The position numbers and the translations under genes were made by a program. Shown here piece after piece: positions 1-8,304 of a stretch of 42,128 nt of DNA. The DNA is from Acholeplasmatales bacterium (GTDB lineage Bacteria; Bacillota_I; Bacilli_A; Acholeplasmatales; Anaeroplasmataceae), in assembly GCA_024697825.1 (NCBI GenBank), contig JAILEP010000129.1, positions 1 to 42,128 of the forward strand. Reading direction: 5' to 3'. Under the pieces are notes generated by a model. The model was not told the origin of the DNA, searched no databases, and saw only the letters and a list, made by a program, of their open reading frames with translations. Every line of letters begins with the position of its first letter. Position 1 is the stretch's first letter.

Positions 1-21
1 AAGAATTATTAGGTATTCCAC
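1..21 (-). CDS. Possible start of a minus-strand gene running off the left edge
   Basis: On the minus strand a GTG codon at 21-19 opens seven codons (V/M-E-Y-L-I-I-L) that reach the window edge without a stop. An excellent ribosome site (AGGAGG, complement of 28-33) lies six bases before it. The hydrophobic start would suit a small membrane or secreted protein. Far too little is visible to name it, and the frame could close just outside the window. Confidence 0.25.
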
Positions 22-35
22 CTAATACCTCCTAA

Positions 36-71
36 CTACCCGTTGTTTCCTCCGAGTAGAAGTTTATTCAT
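36..71 (-). CDS. Possible 11-residue leader peptide
   Basis: A minus-strand ATG at 71-69 is preceded by GAGGAG eight bases upstream and opens a frame reading MNKLLLGGNNG before TAG at 38-36. It ends shortly before the ribosome site of the edge gene at 1-21, the usual layout of a translated leader. Size and composition give no function. It could equally be a chance ORF. Confidence 0.2.
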   Translation of the reverse strand: MNKLLLGGNNG

Positions 72-104
72 TCTGTTGTCTCCTCTTAAAATGTTCCATA
101 TAAA

Positions 105-190
105 TATGGCGATTTTATAATACCATTTTATATAATTAAAATTAATAATTTTGTAGATTTGTTGATTAATTATGGCGATTATTTTATAAT
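105..190 (+). repeat. Two copies of a TATGGCGATT..TTATAAT motif
   Basis: TATGGCGATTTTATAAT (105-121) and TATGGCGATTATTTTATAAT (171-190) share TATGGCGATT followed by TTATAAT and are 66 bases apart. The second copy carries the -10 box of the promoter of the downstream gene. Because that gene starts with an HTH DNA-binding domain, the repeats are candidate autoregulatory operators. This is inference. Confidence 0.5.
162..190 (+). promoter_or_regulatory. Promoter of the XRE-acetyltransferase gene
   Basis: TTGATT at 162-167, a 17-base spacer and a perfect TATAAT at 185-190. The ribosome site GAGGTGA (199-205) and ATG 213 follow, leaving a short 5' leader of about 16 bases. The -10 lies inside the repeated motif described at 105-190. 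Confidence 0.7.
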
Positions 191-212
191 CATATTATGA
201 GGTGACTTTGAA

Positions 213-1088
213 ATGGAAAATAAGTTTGGAGAAAAAGTAAAAGAAATAAGAAAAAAAGCAGGGTTAAATCAGGATGAATTTGCAAAAGAATTAGGATATA
301 CATCCAGATCTACTATTAATAAGATAGAAAAAGGCGTTAACGATATGAGTCACGATAAGCTCGAATTATTAATTAGAAAGTTTAATGTTGAAGTTAATGA
401 TTTATTCGATTCTTTAGCTACTTCATCAGGTGGTACAATTATAGATGAAAAAGGAATTAGAAATATAAAAGTACCAGATCCTGATTTTACATATCCTAAG
501 GCTGGTGTTTATAATATGAAAAATATAAAACCAACTATTACAAGAAAAAATATAATTGTTGGAGATTATTCATATTATAGTGGTAAAGATTTTGAATCTA
601 GAGTAACACATCACTATGATTTTTTAGGTGACAAATTAATAATTGGCAAGTTTTGTCAAATAGGTAATAATGTAGAATTTATTATGAATGGTGCTAACCA
701 TCAAATGAATGCAGCTACGACATTTCCTTTTTATGTGATGGATGGCTGGAAACAAGAAGTTCCTACATTTGATGATTTACCATTTAAAGGTGATACAGTA
801 GTAGGTAATGATTGCTGGATAGGTCAAAATGTAACTATACTACCAGGAGTTCATATTGGTAATGGTGTAATAATCGGTGCTAATTCAATTGTAACTAAGG
901 ATTTACCATCATATTCAATATGCGCCGGGAATCCATGTGTTGTTAAAAAAATGAGATTTAGTGATGAAATAATTAAAATACTAGAAGAATCAAAATGGTG
1001 GGATAAAAGTGTTGATGAAATACAAAAGATTATTCCTATAATCACTAAAGCAAGTCCTACAAAGGACGAATTAATTAAACTTTTATAA
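213..1088 (+). CDS. XRE-type HTH domain fused to a Vat-like (hexapeptide) acetyltransferase
   Basis: The 291-residue protein has two parts. Residues 4-66 form a Cro/C1-type HTH (QDEFAKELGYTSRSTINKIEKG). Residues about 88-275 are a left-handed beta-helix xenobiotic acetyltransferase very close to the streptogramin A acetyltransferases (Vat): the VGDYSYYSG, GDKLIIGKFCQIG, FIMNGANHQM and GNDCWIGQNVTILPGV blocks are all present. His163 in GANHQM is the expected general base. Vat enzymes move acetyl from acetyl-CoA to a drug hydroxyl. The family normally has about 210 residues and no HTH, so this is a fusion. Ribosome site GAGGTGA is 8 bases before ATG. The gene is monocistronic, with its own promoter and a strong terminator. 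The true substrate is unknown; the enzyme could modify a sugar or a drug. Confidence 0.88.
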   Translation: MENKFGEKVKEIRKKAGLNQDEFAKELGYTSRSTINKIEKGVNDMSHDKLELLIRKFNVEVNDLFDSLATSSGGTIIDEKGIRNIKVPDPDFTYPKAGVYNMKNIKPTITRKNIIVGDYSYYSGKDFESRVTHHYDFLGDKLIIGKFCQIGNNVEFIMNGANHQMNAATTFPFYVMDGWKQEVPTFDDLPFKGDTVVGNDCWIGQNVTILPGVHIGNGVIIGANSIVTKDLPSYSICAGNPCVVKKMRFSDEIIKILEESKWWDKSVDEIQKIIPIITKASPTKDELIKLL

Positions 1089-1186
1089 TTTTTTGATATA
1101 TTCGCACAAATTTAAAAATCGCACATTTTTTAGTGCAATCGTTAAATTGTAGTAAAATGTGCTTTACGTTCCAATAAGAAAAACCG

Positions 1187-1233
1187 AGACATTTTGTATG
1201 TGTCATTTCGCCACATATGGAATGTCTTTTTTT
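1187..1233 (+). terminator. Strong intrinsic terminator after the XRE-acetyltransferase gene
   Basis: Arms 1187-1202 and 1212-1227 pair over 16 positions (three G-U pairs) with a 9-base loop, followed by seven T. It lies about 100 bases past the stop. A second inverted repeat, GCACATTTT (1121-1129) with AAAATGTGC (1154-1162), lies between stop and terminator. Confidence 0.85.
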
Positions 1234-1442
1234 ATTTGTTTTTAGATATTTCCACCGAATTGGCTTCTAGATGTTCCTTAACACTTGAGGGGTGATTATA
1301 TTGAAATATAATATTACAAAAAAAGTGAAATATAAGGATGTGAAGTCAAAAAAAATAGTAAAGTGAAGCTGTTCAGCGCCAACACTGTGCAAATTAGGAA
1401 TTTAGACTTTAAATAAATTTTTTTCAATAGTATAAAAACTTA
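1234..1442. other. Gene-free stretch before guaB
   Basis: Together with the terminator region, 1089-1503 holds no convincing gene. Between the terminator and the guaB promoter there is a 21-codon TTG ORF (1301-1366) with a plausible GAGGGGTG site. Its TTG lies in the loop of a small hairpin (ATTATAT/ATATAAT), and it ends in TGA, which no annotated gene here uses. A short frame at 1363-1416 resembles a flavin oxidoreductase N-terminus and is listed separately. I saw no known purine riboswitch. Confidence 0.5.
1363..1416 (+). pseudogene. Possible remnant of a flavin oxidoreductase (OYE family) N-terminus
   Basis: A 17-codon frame starting at GTG 1363 reads MKLFSANTVQIRNLDFK and stops at TAA. 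This pattern (KLFSxxxI-x-NLxxKNR) is how old-yellow-enzyme-type NADH:flavin oxidoreductases begin, and the patch is GC-richer than its surroundings. The expected continuation (NRIVM..) is absent. Short matches can arise by chance, so this is only a suggestion. Confidence 0.2.
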
Positions 1443-1471
1443 TTGATTTTAGTAAACTCTAGTGATAAAAT
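1443..1471 (+). promoter_or_regulatory. guaB promoter
   Basis: TTGATT (1443-1448), 17-base spacer, TAAAAT (1466-1471). The ribosome site GGAGGT is at 1492-1497, seven bases before ATG 1504. Confidence 0.65.
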
Positions 1472-1503
1472 GGGTAAAATAGAAAATTTTTGGAGGTAGA
1501 AAC

Positions 1504-3006
1504 ATGGCTTTTTATTATGATGAACCATCACATACATTTAGTGAGTATTTATTGGTTCCAGGTTATTCTGATGAAAATAATATTCCAGCGAATGTCAGCT
1601 TAAAGACACCGCTTGTTAAGTTTAAAAAGGGTGAAACACCTAAGATTACAATGAACATCCCTTTAATTTCTGCAATTATGCAGTCTGTATCAAATGATAC
1701 AATGGCAGTAGCACTTGCAAAAGAGGGTGGCGTTTCATTCATTTATGGTTCACAGACTGTTGAAGCTCAGGCTGCAATGGTTAGAAAGGTAAAGAGTTAT
1801 AAGGCTGGTTTTGTAACTAGTGATTCAAATCTATCACCTGAGGATACATTAGCAGACGTTTTACAGTTAAAGGAAGAAACAGGTCATTCAACTGTTGCTG
1901 TAACAGAAGACGGTACTGCATCTGGTAAGCTTGTTGGTATCGTTTCATCTAGAGACTACCGTGTTACTAGAATGGAGCCAACATTAAAGGTTAAGGAATT
2001 CATGACTCCTTTAAAGAGCTTAATTACTGCACCAGAGGGAACATCTCTTAAGGAAGCAAACGACATTATCTTCGAGCATAAGCTAAACAGCTTACCTATC
2101 GTTGATAAGGCTGGTAAGCTAGTTGCTTTCGTATTCCGTAAGGATTATTCATCTCATAAGGAAAATCCTGATGAATTATTAGATGATCATAAGAGATATG
2201 TTGTTGGTGCTGGTATCAACACAAGAGATTATGAGACAAGAGTTCCTGCATTAGTTGAGGCTGGTGCTGATGTACTTTGTATCGATTCATCTGAGGGTTA
2301 TTCTGTATGGCAGAAGAGAACTATTGAATGGATTCGTTCTAAGTATGGCGATACTGTTAAGGTTGGTGCTGGTAACGTTGTAGACGCAGAAGGCTTCAGA
2401 TTCTTAGCAGAGGCTGGTGCTGACTTCATCAAGATTGGTATCGGTGGCGGTTCAATCTGTATTACAAGAGAAACTAAGGGTATTGGTCGTGGCCAGGCTA
2501 CAGCTGTAATTGATGTTGCTAAGGCAAGAGATGAATACTATAAGGAAACTGGTGTATATGTACCTATTTGTTCAGATGGTGGTATCGTTCATGATTACCA
2601 TATCACATTAGCTTTAGCTATGGGCTGTGATTTCTGTATGCTAGGTAGATACTTTGCTAGATTCGATGAGTCTCCAACTCAGAAGGTTTTAGTAAATGGT
2701 AACTATATGAAGGAATACTGGGGCGAAGGTTCTGCAAGAGCTCGTAACTGGCAGAGATATGACCTTGGTGGTTCTAAGAAGCTTTCATTCGTTGAAGGTG
2801 TTGATTCATATGTTCCATATGCAGGTCCATTACATGACACAGTATCTGTAACATTATCTAAGATTAAGCATACATTCTGTAACTGTGGTGCATTAGACAT
2901 TCAGGAATTACAGAAGAAGGCTAAATTAACATTAGTATCTAGTGTATCTATCGTTGAAGGTGGAGCACACGACGTAGTAGTTAAGGATACTAACGTAGCA
3001 AACTAG
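1504..3006 (+). CDS. guaB: IMP dehydrogenase, Tritrichomonas foetus-like type
   Basis: This 500-residue enzyme oxidises IMP to XMP with NAD+, the committed step to GMP. It has the (beta/alpha)8 core with two CBS domains inserted at about 112-220. The catalytic loop reads [19 protein letters not shown] with Cys319. Asp358, Arg382 and the Arg418-Tyr419 flap pair (RARNWQRY) fall at the same numbers as in the T. foetus enzyme. The C-terminus ([29 protein letters not shown]) also follows that protein closely. Ordinary Bacillus GuaB has GPGSICTTR instead. The gene has its own promoter and terminator. The name is secure at family level; the sub-type call is from memory of the T. foetus sequence. Confidence 0.95.
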   Translation: MAFYYDEPSHTFSEYLLVPGYSDENNIPANVSLKTPLVKFKKGETPKITMNIPLISAIMQSVSNDTMAVALAKEGGVSFIYGSQTVEAQAAMVRKVKSYKAGFVTSDSNLSPEDTLADVLQLKEETGHSTVAVTEDGTASGKLVGIVSSRDYRVTRMEPTLKVKEFMTPLKSLITAPEGTSLKEANDIIFEHKLNSLPIVDKAGKLVAFVFRKDYSSHKENPDELLDDHKRYVVGAGINTRDYETRVPALVEAGADVLCIDSSEGYSVWQKRTIEWIRSKYGDTVKVGAGNVVDAEGFRFLAEAGADFIKIGIGGGSICITRETKGIGRGQATAVIDVAKARDEYYKETGVYVPICSDGGIVHDYHITLALAMGCDFCMLGRYFARFDESPTQKVLVNGNYMKEYWGEGSARARNWQRYDLGGSKKLSFVEGVDSYVPYAGPLHDTVSVTLSKIKHTFCNCGALDIQELQKKAKLTLVSSVSIVEGGAHDVVVKDTNVAN

Positions 3007-3013
3007 AATTATT

Positions 3014-3042
3014 AAAGTCTCACTTTATGTGGGACTTTTTTT
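3014..3042 (+). terminator. Terminator after guaB
   Basis: AAAGTCTCAC and GTGGGACTTT pair (one G-U) around TTTAT, followed by a T run. It begins eight bases after the guaB stop. Confidence 0.85.
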
Positions 3043-3082
3043 GCAAAGTTTTGAATTTGAAACTTATTAATAAAATTTACAC

Positions 3083-3111
3083 TTTTCCAGTTCAAATTAT
3101 TATGATACAAT
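3083..3111 (+). promoter_or_regulatory. Promoter of the PurF-like gene (extended -10)
   Basis: TG-A-TACAAT at 3103-3111 is an extended -10; the -35 (TTTTCC, 3083-3088) is poor. The same TATGATA(T/C)AAT block occurs before other genes here. Confidence 0.5.
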
Positions 3112-3139
3112 TAATAATGTTTTGGAGGAAGACAAACAT

Positions 3140-4549
3140 ATGAGTGGATTTTTTGGGGTTGTTTCAAAAAAAGACTGTGTTTTTGATTTATTCTTTGGTG
3201 TAGATTACCATTCACATTTAGGTACTAGACGTGGTGGTATGGCTGTTTTTAATCCTGAGAAGGGTTTTGACAGATCTATCCATAATATTGAAAATTCACC
3301 TTTTAGAACTAAGTTCGAGGGTGATGTGCTTAAGATGCAGGGTACATCTGGTATTGCATGTATTTCAGATTATGAGCCACAGCCATTATTAATTAAGTCA
3401 CATCACGGTACTTTTGCGATTACTACAGTAAGTAAGATTAATAACGCAAAGGAATTGGAAGAGAAGTTATTTAAAGAAGGAAATTCACATTTCCTAGAGA
3501 TGTCAGGTGGAGATATTAATCCAACTGAGCTTGTCGCAGCTTTAATTAACCAAAAGGATAATCTAATTGAAGGTATCAAATATGCCTTAGATTCTATTGA
3601 TGGTTCATTAACTCTTTTATTATTAAATGAGAAGGGTTTATATGTAGCTCGTGATAAATATGGTAGAACACCAGCAGTAATTGGTCATAATGATGACGGA
3701 TACTGTGTGTCTTTTGAAGCATTCGCTTATTTAAATTTAGGATATACTGATTATAAGGAATTAGGACCTGGTGAGGTTGATATCATTACAGCTGAATCTG
3801 TAAAGACATTAGTCGCTCCTGGTGATAAGATGAGAATCTGTACATTCCTTTGGGTATATTATGGTTATCCATCTTCAAGCTATGAAGGCTTATCTGTTGA
3901 GAAGATGAGATGTAACTGTGGTAAATACATGGCTATGCGTGATACAGTTAAGGATGTTGACTGTGTTGCAGGTGTTCCTGATTCAGGTACAGCCCATGCA
4001 ATTGGTTATGCAAACCAGTCAGGTATTCCTTTTGCAAGACCATTCATTAAATATACACCTACTTGGCCAAGAAGCTTTATGCCAACTATTCAGACAAAGC
4101 GTAATCTAATTGCCAAGATGAAGCTTATTCCTGTTCATGATTTAATTGAAGGAAAGAGCTTATTATTAATTGATGACTCAATCGTTCGTGGTACTCAGAT
4201 GAGAGAAACTACTGAATTCTTATATAAGTCAGGTGCTAAGGCAGTTCATATTAGATCTGCATGTCCACCACTTGTATATGGCTGTAAGTATTTAAATTTC
4301 TCTAGATCTAATTCAGAAATGGAATTAATTACAAGAAGAGTAATTAATCGTTTAGAGACTAATGTTACTCCAGAGGTATTAAAGAAGTATACAGATCCAG
4401 ATTCTAAGGAATATGCAAACATGGTAGAGGAAATTCGTAAGGAATTACATTTCACTACTTTAGGATTCAATAGAATTGATGATTTAAAGAAGGCTTGTGA
4501 AATTGATGAAGACAAGCTTTGTACATACTGCTGGGACGGTAAGGAATAA
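3140..4549 (+). CDS. PurF-like amidophosphoribosyltransferase homologue lacking the catalytic Cys
   Basis: The 469-residue protein has the PurF two-domain layout: an N-terminal Ntn glutaminase fold (1 to about 225) and a C-terminal phosphoribosyltransferase domain with the PRPP loop LLLIDDSIVRGTQ. Cys in RICTFLWVYY and in the terminal CTYC match the iron-sulphur ligands of the Bacillus enzyme. However, the residue after Met is Ser (MSGFFG) where PurF has its nucleophile Cys. The usual HRGQEGAG and GNLTN motifs read TRRGGMAV and GTFAITT. Known chemistry predicts loss of glutamine hydrolysis; NH3-dependent phosphoribosylamine synthesis or another role is possible. ATG 3140 is chosen because GGAGG (3124-3128) lies 11 bases upstream. 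An in-frame TTG at 3122 would overlap that site. Confidence 0.8.
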   Translation: MSGFFGVVSKKDCVFDLFFGVDYHSHLGTRRGGMAVFNPEKGFDRSIHNIENSPFRTKFEGDVLKMQGTSGIACISDYEPQPLLIKSHHGTFAITTVSKINNAKELEEKLFKEGNSHFLEMSGGDINPTELVAALINQKDNLIEGIKYALDSIDGSLTLLLLNEKGLYVARDKYGRTPAVIGHNDDGYCVSFEAFAYLNLGYTDYKELGPGEVDIITAESVKTLVAPGDKMRICTFLWVYYGYPSSSYEGLSVEKMRCNCGKYMAMRDTVKDVDCVAGVPDSGTAHAIGYANQSGIPFARPFIKYTPTWPRSFMPTIQTKRNLIAKMKLIPVHDLIEGKSLLLIDDSIVRGTQMRETTEFLYKSGAKAVHIRSACPPLVYGCKYLNFSRSNSEMELITRRVINRLETNVTPEVLKKYTDPDSKEYANMVEEIRKELHFTTLGFNRIDDLKKACEIDEDKLCTYCWDGKE

Positions 4550-4556
4550 TAATGTT

Positions 4557-4592
4557 GCACGTGCATTAAATTGCACGTGCCTTATTATTTTT
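4557..4592 (+). terminator. Terminator-like hairpin after the PurF-like gene
   Basis: GCACGTGC (4557-4564) and GCACGTGC (4573-4580), each self-palindromic, pair around ATTAAATT. CTTATTATTTTT follows, and AATAAT/ATTATT can extend the stem. Confidence 0.7.
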
Positions 4593-4597
4593 GAATG

Positions 4598-4656
4598 AAA
4601 TTCGATTTTAAGTTAAAAAACAACGAAAATTCGTATAAAATTCGTTTAAGTTAAAA
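4598..4656 (+). repeat. AT-rich direct repeats with a central palindrome upstream of pyrG
   Basis: AAATTCG..TTTAAGTTAAAA occurs at about 4598-4617 and again at 4638-4656. Between them is the inverted repeat ACGAA-AA-TTCGT (4623-4634). The block ends exactly at the pyrG -35 box, so it may be an UP-type element or regulator site. No regulator can be named. Confidence 0.45.
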
Positions 4657-4685
4657 TTGTGCATATCTCGTATATGTAATATAAT
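4657..4685 (+). promoter_or_regulatory. pyrG promoter
   Basis: TTGTGC (4657-4662), 17-base spacer, TATAAT (4680-4685). The expected start, seven bases downstream, is G4692, the first G of GGGC. Confidence 0.8.
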
Positions 4686-4691
4686 AATAAA

Positions 4692-6373
<1,682 letters not shown>

Positions 6374-6422
6374 TATATATTTCATAATTATGTCATATTT
6401 TTATCAGTTTTCCTGTACTAAC

Positions 6423-6451
6423 TTGTAAAGAATTTAAAATTGAATTATAAT
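6423..6451 (+). promoter_or_regulatory. fba promoter
   Basis: TTGTAA (6423-6428), 17-base spacer, TATAAT (6446-6451). The ribosome site AGGAGGT (6473-6479) precedes ATG 6488. Confidence 0.75.
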
Positions 6452-6487
6452 TATATTAAGTTTAATGGATACAGGAGGTAATTAAAT

Positions 6488-7360
6488 ATGCCATTAGTAA
6501 ACGCAAAGGACATGGAGGCAAAGGCTTTAGCAGGTCATTATGCAGTCGGCGCCTTCAATATTAATAATCTAGAATGGACAAAGGCCATTTTACAGGTAGC
6601 ACAGGAATTAAATTCACCAGTTATGCTTGGAGTATCAGAAGGTGCTAACAAGTATATGACAGGCTATAAGGTAGTAGCAGATATGGTAAAGGCAATGATT
6701 GAAACAATGCACATTACTGTACCAGTTGCCCTACATTTAGACCATGGTACTTATGAAGGTGCCAAGGCAGCATTAAAGGCTGGATATTCATCAGTTATGT
6801 TTGATGGATCTCATTATCCACTAGAGGAAAACCTAGAAAAGACTAGAGAGATTGTTACACTTGCTCACTTTATGGGCGCAACAGTTGAGGCTGAGGTTGG
6901 TACTATCGGTGGCGAAGAGGACGGCGTTATTGGTCGTGGTGAGGTCGCAGATCCAGAGGAGTGCTTAGTTTTAAAGAATACAGGAATCGATATGCTTGCA
7001 GCAGGTATCGGTAATATCCATGGTAAATACCCTGCAAATTGGAAGGGTCTTGAATTCGATGCACTTGCTGCTATTAAGGCTAAGGTAGGAGAATTCCCAT
7101 TAGTATTACATGGTGGTACAGGTATTCCTGAGGACCAGATTAAGAAGGCTATTTCTCTTGGTGTAACTAAGATTAATGTTAATACTGAATGTCAGCTATA
7201 TTTCCAGGCTGCAACAAGAAAGTATATTGAAGAGGGTAAGGACTTAGAAGGTAAGGGCTTTGACCCACGTAAGCTACTTGCTCCTGGTACTGAGGGTATT
7301 AAGGAAATCGTTAGAATCAAGATGGAAATGTTTGGTTCAATCGGTCACGGCAACGATTAA
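6488..7360 (+). CDS. fba: Class II fructose-bisphosphate aldolase
   Basis: The 290-residue zinc-dependent aldolase cleaves fructose 1,6-bisphosphate to dihydroxyacetone phosphate and glyceraldehyde 3-phosphate. Asp85-His86 in LHLDHGTYEG (catalytic base and zinc ligand), EAEVGTIGGEEDG, GNIHGKYP, LHGGTGIP and the phosphate-binding NVNTE motif are intact. Length and sequence fit the Bacillus FbaA branch. A tagatose-bisphosphate activity cannot be excluded by sequence. The gene has a strong own promoter and a very good ribosome site, as expected for a central glycolytic enzyme. Confidence 0.95.
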   Translation: MPLVNAKDMEAKALAGHYAVGAFNINNLEWTKAILQVAQELNSPVMLGVSEGANKYMTGYKVVADMVKAMIETMHITVPVALHLDHGTYEGAKAALKAGYSSVMFDGSHYPLEENLEKTREIVTLAHFMGATVEAEVGTIGGEEDGVIGRGEVADPEECLVLKNTGIDMLAAGIGNIHGKYPANWKGLEFDALAAIKAKVGEFPLVLHGGTGIPEDQIKKAISLGVTKINVNTECQLYFQAATRKYIEEGKDLEGKGFDPRKLLAPGTEGIKEIVRIKMEMFGSIGHGND

Positions 7361-7377
7361 TAAAAAATAATTAATTT

Positions 7378-7402
7378 ATGGGGAACGTTTGGCGTTCCCC
7401 AT
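7378..7402 (+). terminator. Hairpin between fba and the isomerase gene
   Basis: ATGGGGAACG and CGTTCCCCAT form a perfect 10-base stem with loop TTTGG. Only ATT-rich sequence, not a proper T run, follows. The 3' arm overlaps the -35 of the next promoter, so the palindrome could also act as an operator. Confidence 0.55.
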
Positions 7403-7417
7403 TATTCATGTTATAAT
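7389..7417 (+). promoter_or_regulatory. Promoter of the RpiB-family gene
   Basis: TTGGCG (7389-7394), 17-base spacer, TATAAT (7412-7417) with an extended TGT. The -35 lies in the loop and 3' arm of the preceding hairpin. Confidence 0.6.
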
Positions 7418-7451
7418 AGATGCATATTTAGAAAAGGAGACATTATTTAAA

Positions 7452-8087
7452 ATGAGAATCGCATTAATTAACGAAAATTCACAGGCAGCAAAGAATGAAA
7501 TTATCTACAACACTTTAAGCAAGGTTGCAGCTAAGCATGGTCATGTTGTTGATAACTATGGTATGAAGGGTGCAGACGACAAGTCTTTAACTTATGTACA
7601 GAATGGTTTACTTGCTGCAGTATTATTAAATTCAGGTGCAGCTGACTTCGTAGTAACAGGCTGTGGTACAGGTGAGGGTGCTTTACTTGCCCTTAACGCA
7701 TTCCCAGGTGTATTATGTGGTTATGTTGTTGAACCATCTGATGCATATTTATTCACACAGATTAACGCCGGTAACGCAATTGCTCAGCCTTATGCAAAGG
7801 GCTTTGGCTGGGGTGCTGAATTAAACCTTGAAAATGTTTATGAGCAGCTATTTAAGGCTCCATTTGGTGGTGGTTATCCAAAGGAGAGAGTAGTACCTGA
7901 ACAGAGAAATAAGAAGATCCTAGATGGTGTTAAGGCTAAGACTACTAGACCTCTTATTGATATCCTTAAGGATTTAGATCAGGATTTCGTAAAGGAAACT
8001 CTTGACCGTGATACAGTTAAGGAATTATTCTTCGCTAATGCTATGGATGGCGAAATTAAGGATTACGTTAAGGCTTTATTAGCTTAA
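7452..8087 (+). CDS. RpiB/LacA/LacB-family sugar-phosphate isomerase
   Basis: The 211-residue protein matches the RpiB/LacAB fold. VVTGCGTGEGALLALNAFPGV aligns with the RpiB GSGxGxxIAANK loop and keeps the active-site Cys (Cys71). ANGA-like NAGNAIA and a C-terminal GGGYPKERV correspond to later RpiB motifs. The usual N-terminal DHAG motif is replaced by INENSQAAKNE, so substrate may differ from ribose 5-phosphate. Position after fba suggests sugar-phosphate metabolism. ATG 7452 is chosen because AAGGAG (7434-7439) precedes it and the promoter lies at 7389-7417; the open frame upstream overlaps that promoter. Confidence 0.85.
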   Translation: MRIALINENSQAAKNEIIYNTLSKVAAKHGHVVDNYGMKGADDKSLTYVQNGLLAAVLLNSGAADFVVTGCGTGEGALLALNAFPGVLCGYVVEPSDAYLFTQINAGNAIAQPYAKGFGWGAELNLENVYEQLFKAPFGGGYPKERVVPEQRNKKILDGVKAKTTRPLIDILKDLDQDFVKETLDRDTVKELFFANAMDGEIKDYVKALLA

Positions 8088-8098
8088 TAATACGATTT

Positions 8099-8125
8099 AG
8101 CGGGCTTAGGTCCGCTTTTTCTTTT
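8099..8125 (+). terminator. Terminator after the isomerase gene
   Basis: AGCGGGC and GTCCGCT pair (one G-U) around TTAG, followed by TTTTCTTTTC. Confidence 0.85.
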
Positions 8126-8140
8126 CTCTAGAAAAATTTA

Positions 8141-8149
8141 TGATATAAT
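8141..8149 (+). promoter_or_regulatory. Extended -10 promoter of the zinc-ribbon membrane gene cluster
   Basis: TGATATAAT at 8141-8149, embedded in the TTATGATATAAT block shared with other units; no good -35. It gives a leader of about 150 bases before the first intact gene. Confidence 0.55.
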
Positions 8150-8178
8150 TGTTCCTAGAGGGAGAGTGAAGTAGTATT

Positions 8179-8264
8179 ATAGGAGGATTTGAATATTAGG
8201 GCGATATAAGCCATGAAAATAATTATGGATCATAATCTTATAATGATGATTTCAGATTGAACTT
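8179..8264 (+). pseudogene. Possible decayed copy of the MGGF-type gene start
   Basis: ATAGGAGGATTT at 8179-8190 equals the first 12 bases of the gene at 8305 except for the start codon (ATA for ATG). The same frame continues with NNYGS and SYNDDF but contains stops at 8197 and further on. It sits in the leader of the cluster. It may be a dead duplicate; alternatively AGGAGG here is just a chance ribosome-site match. Confidence 0.22.
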
Positions 8265-8304
8265 ATAATTAAAATTGAAAAATATATTTTAAGGAGAGAT
8301 TTGT

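Noticed and set aside
1301-1366. 21-codon ORF starting TTG with a GAGGGGTG site before guaB
   Set aside because: Rare start, Lys-rich low-complexity product, and a TGA stop not used by any annotated gene here. No family resemblance.
1240-1503. Purine riboswitch or PurR boxes upstream of guaB and purF
   Set aside because: I found neither the conserved junction sequences of a purine riboswitch nor paired CCGAAC-type Pur boxes; isolated CCGAAT and CCGAG do not suffice.
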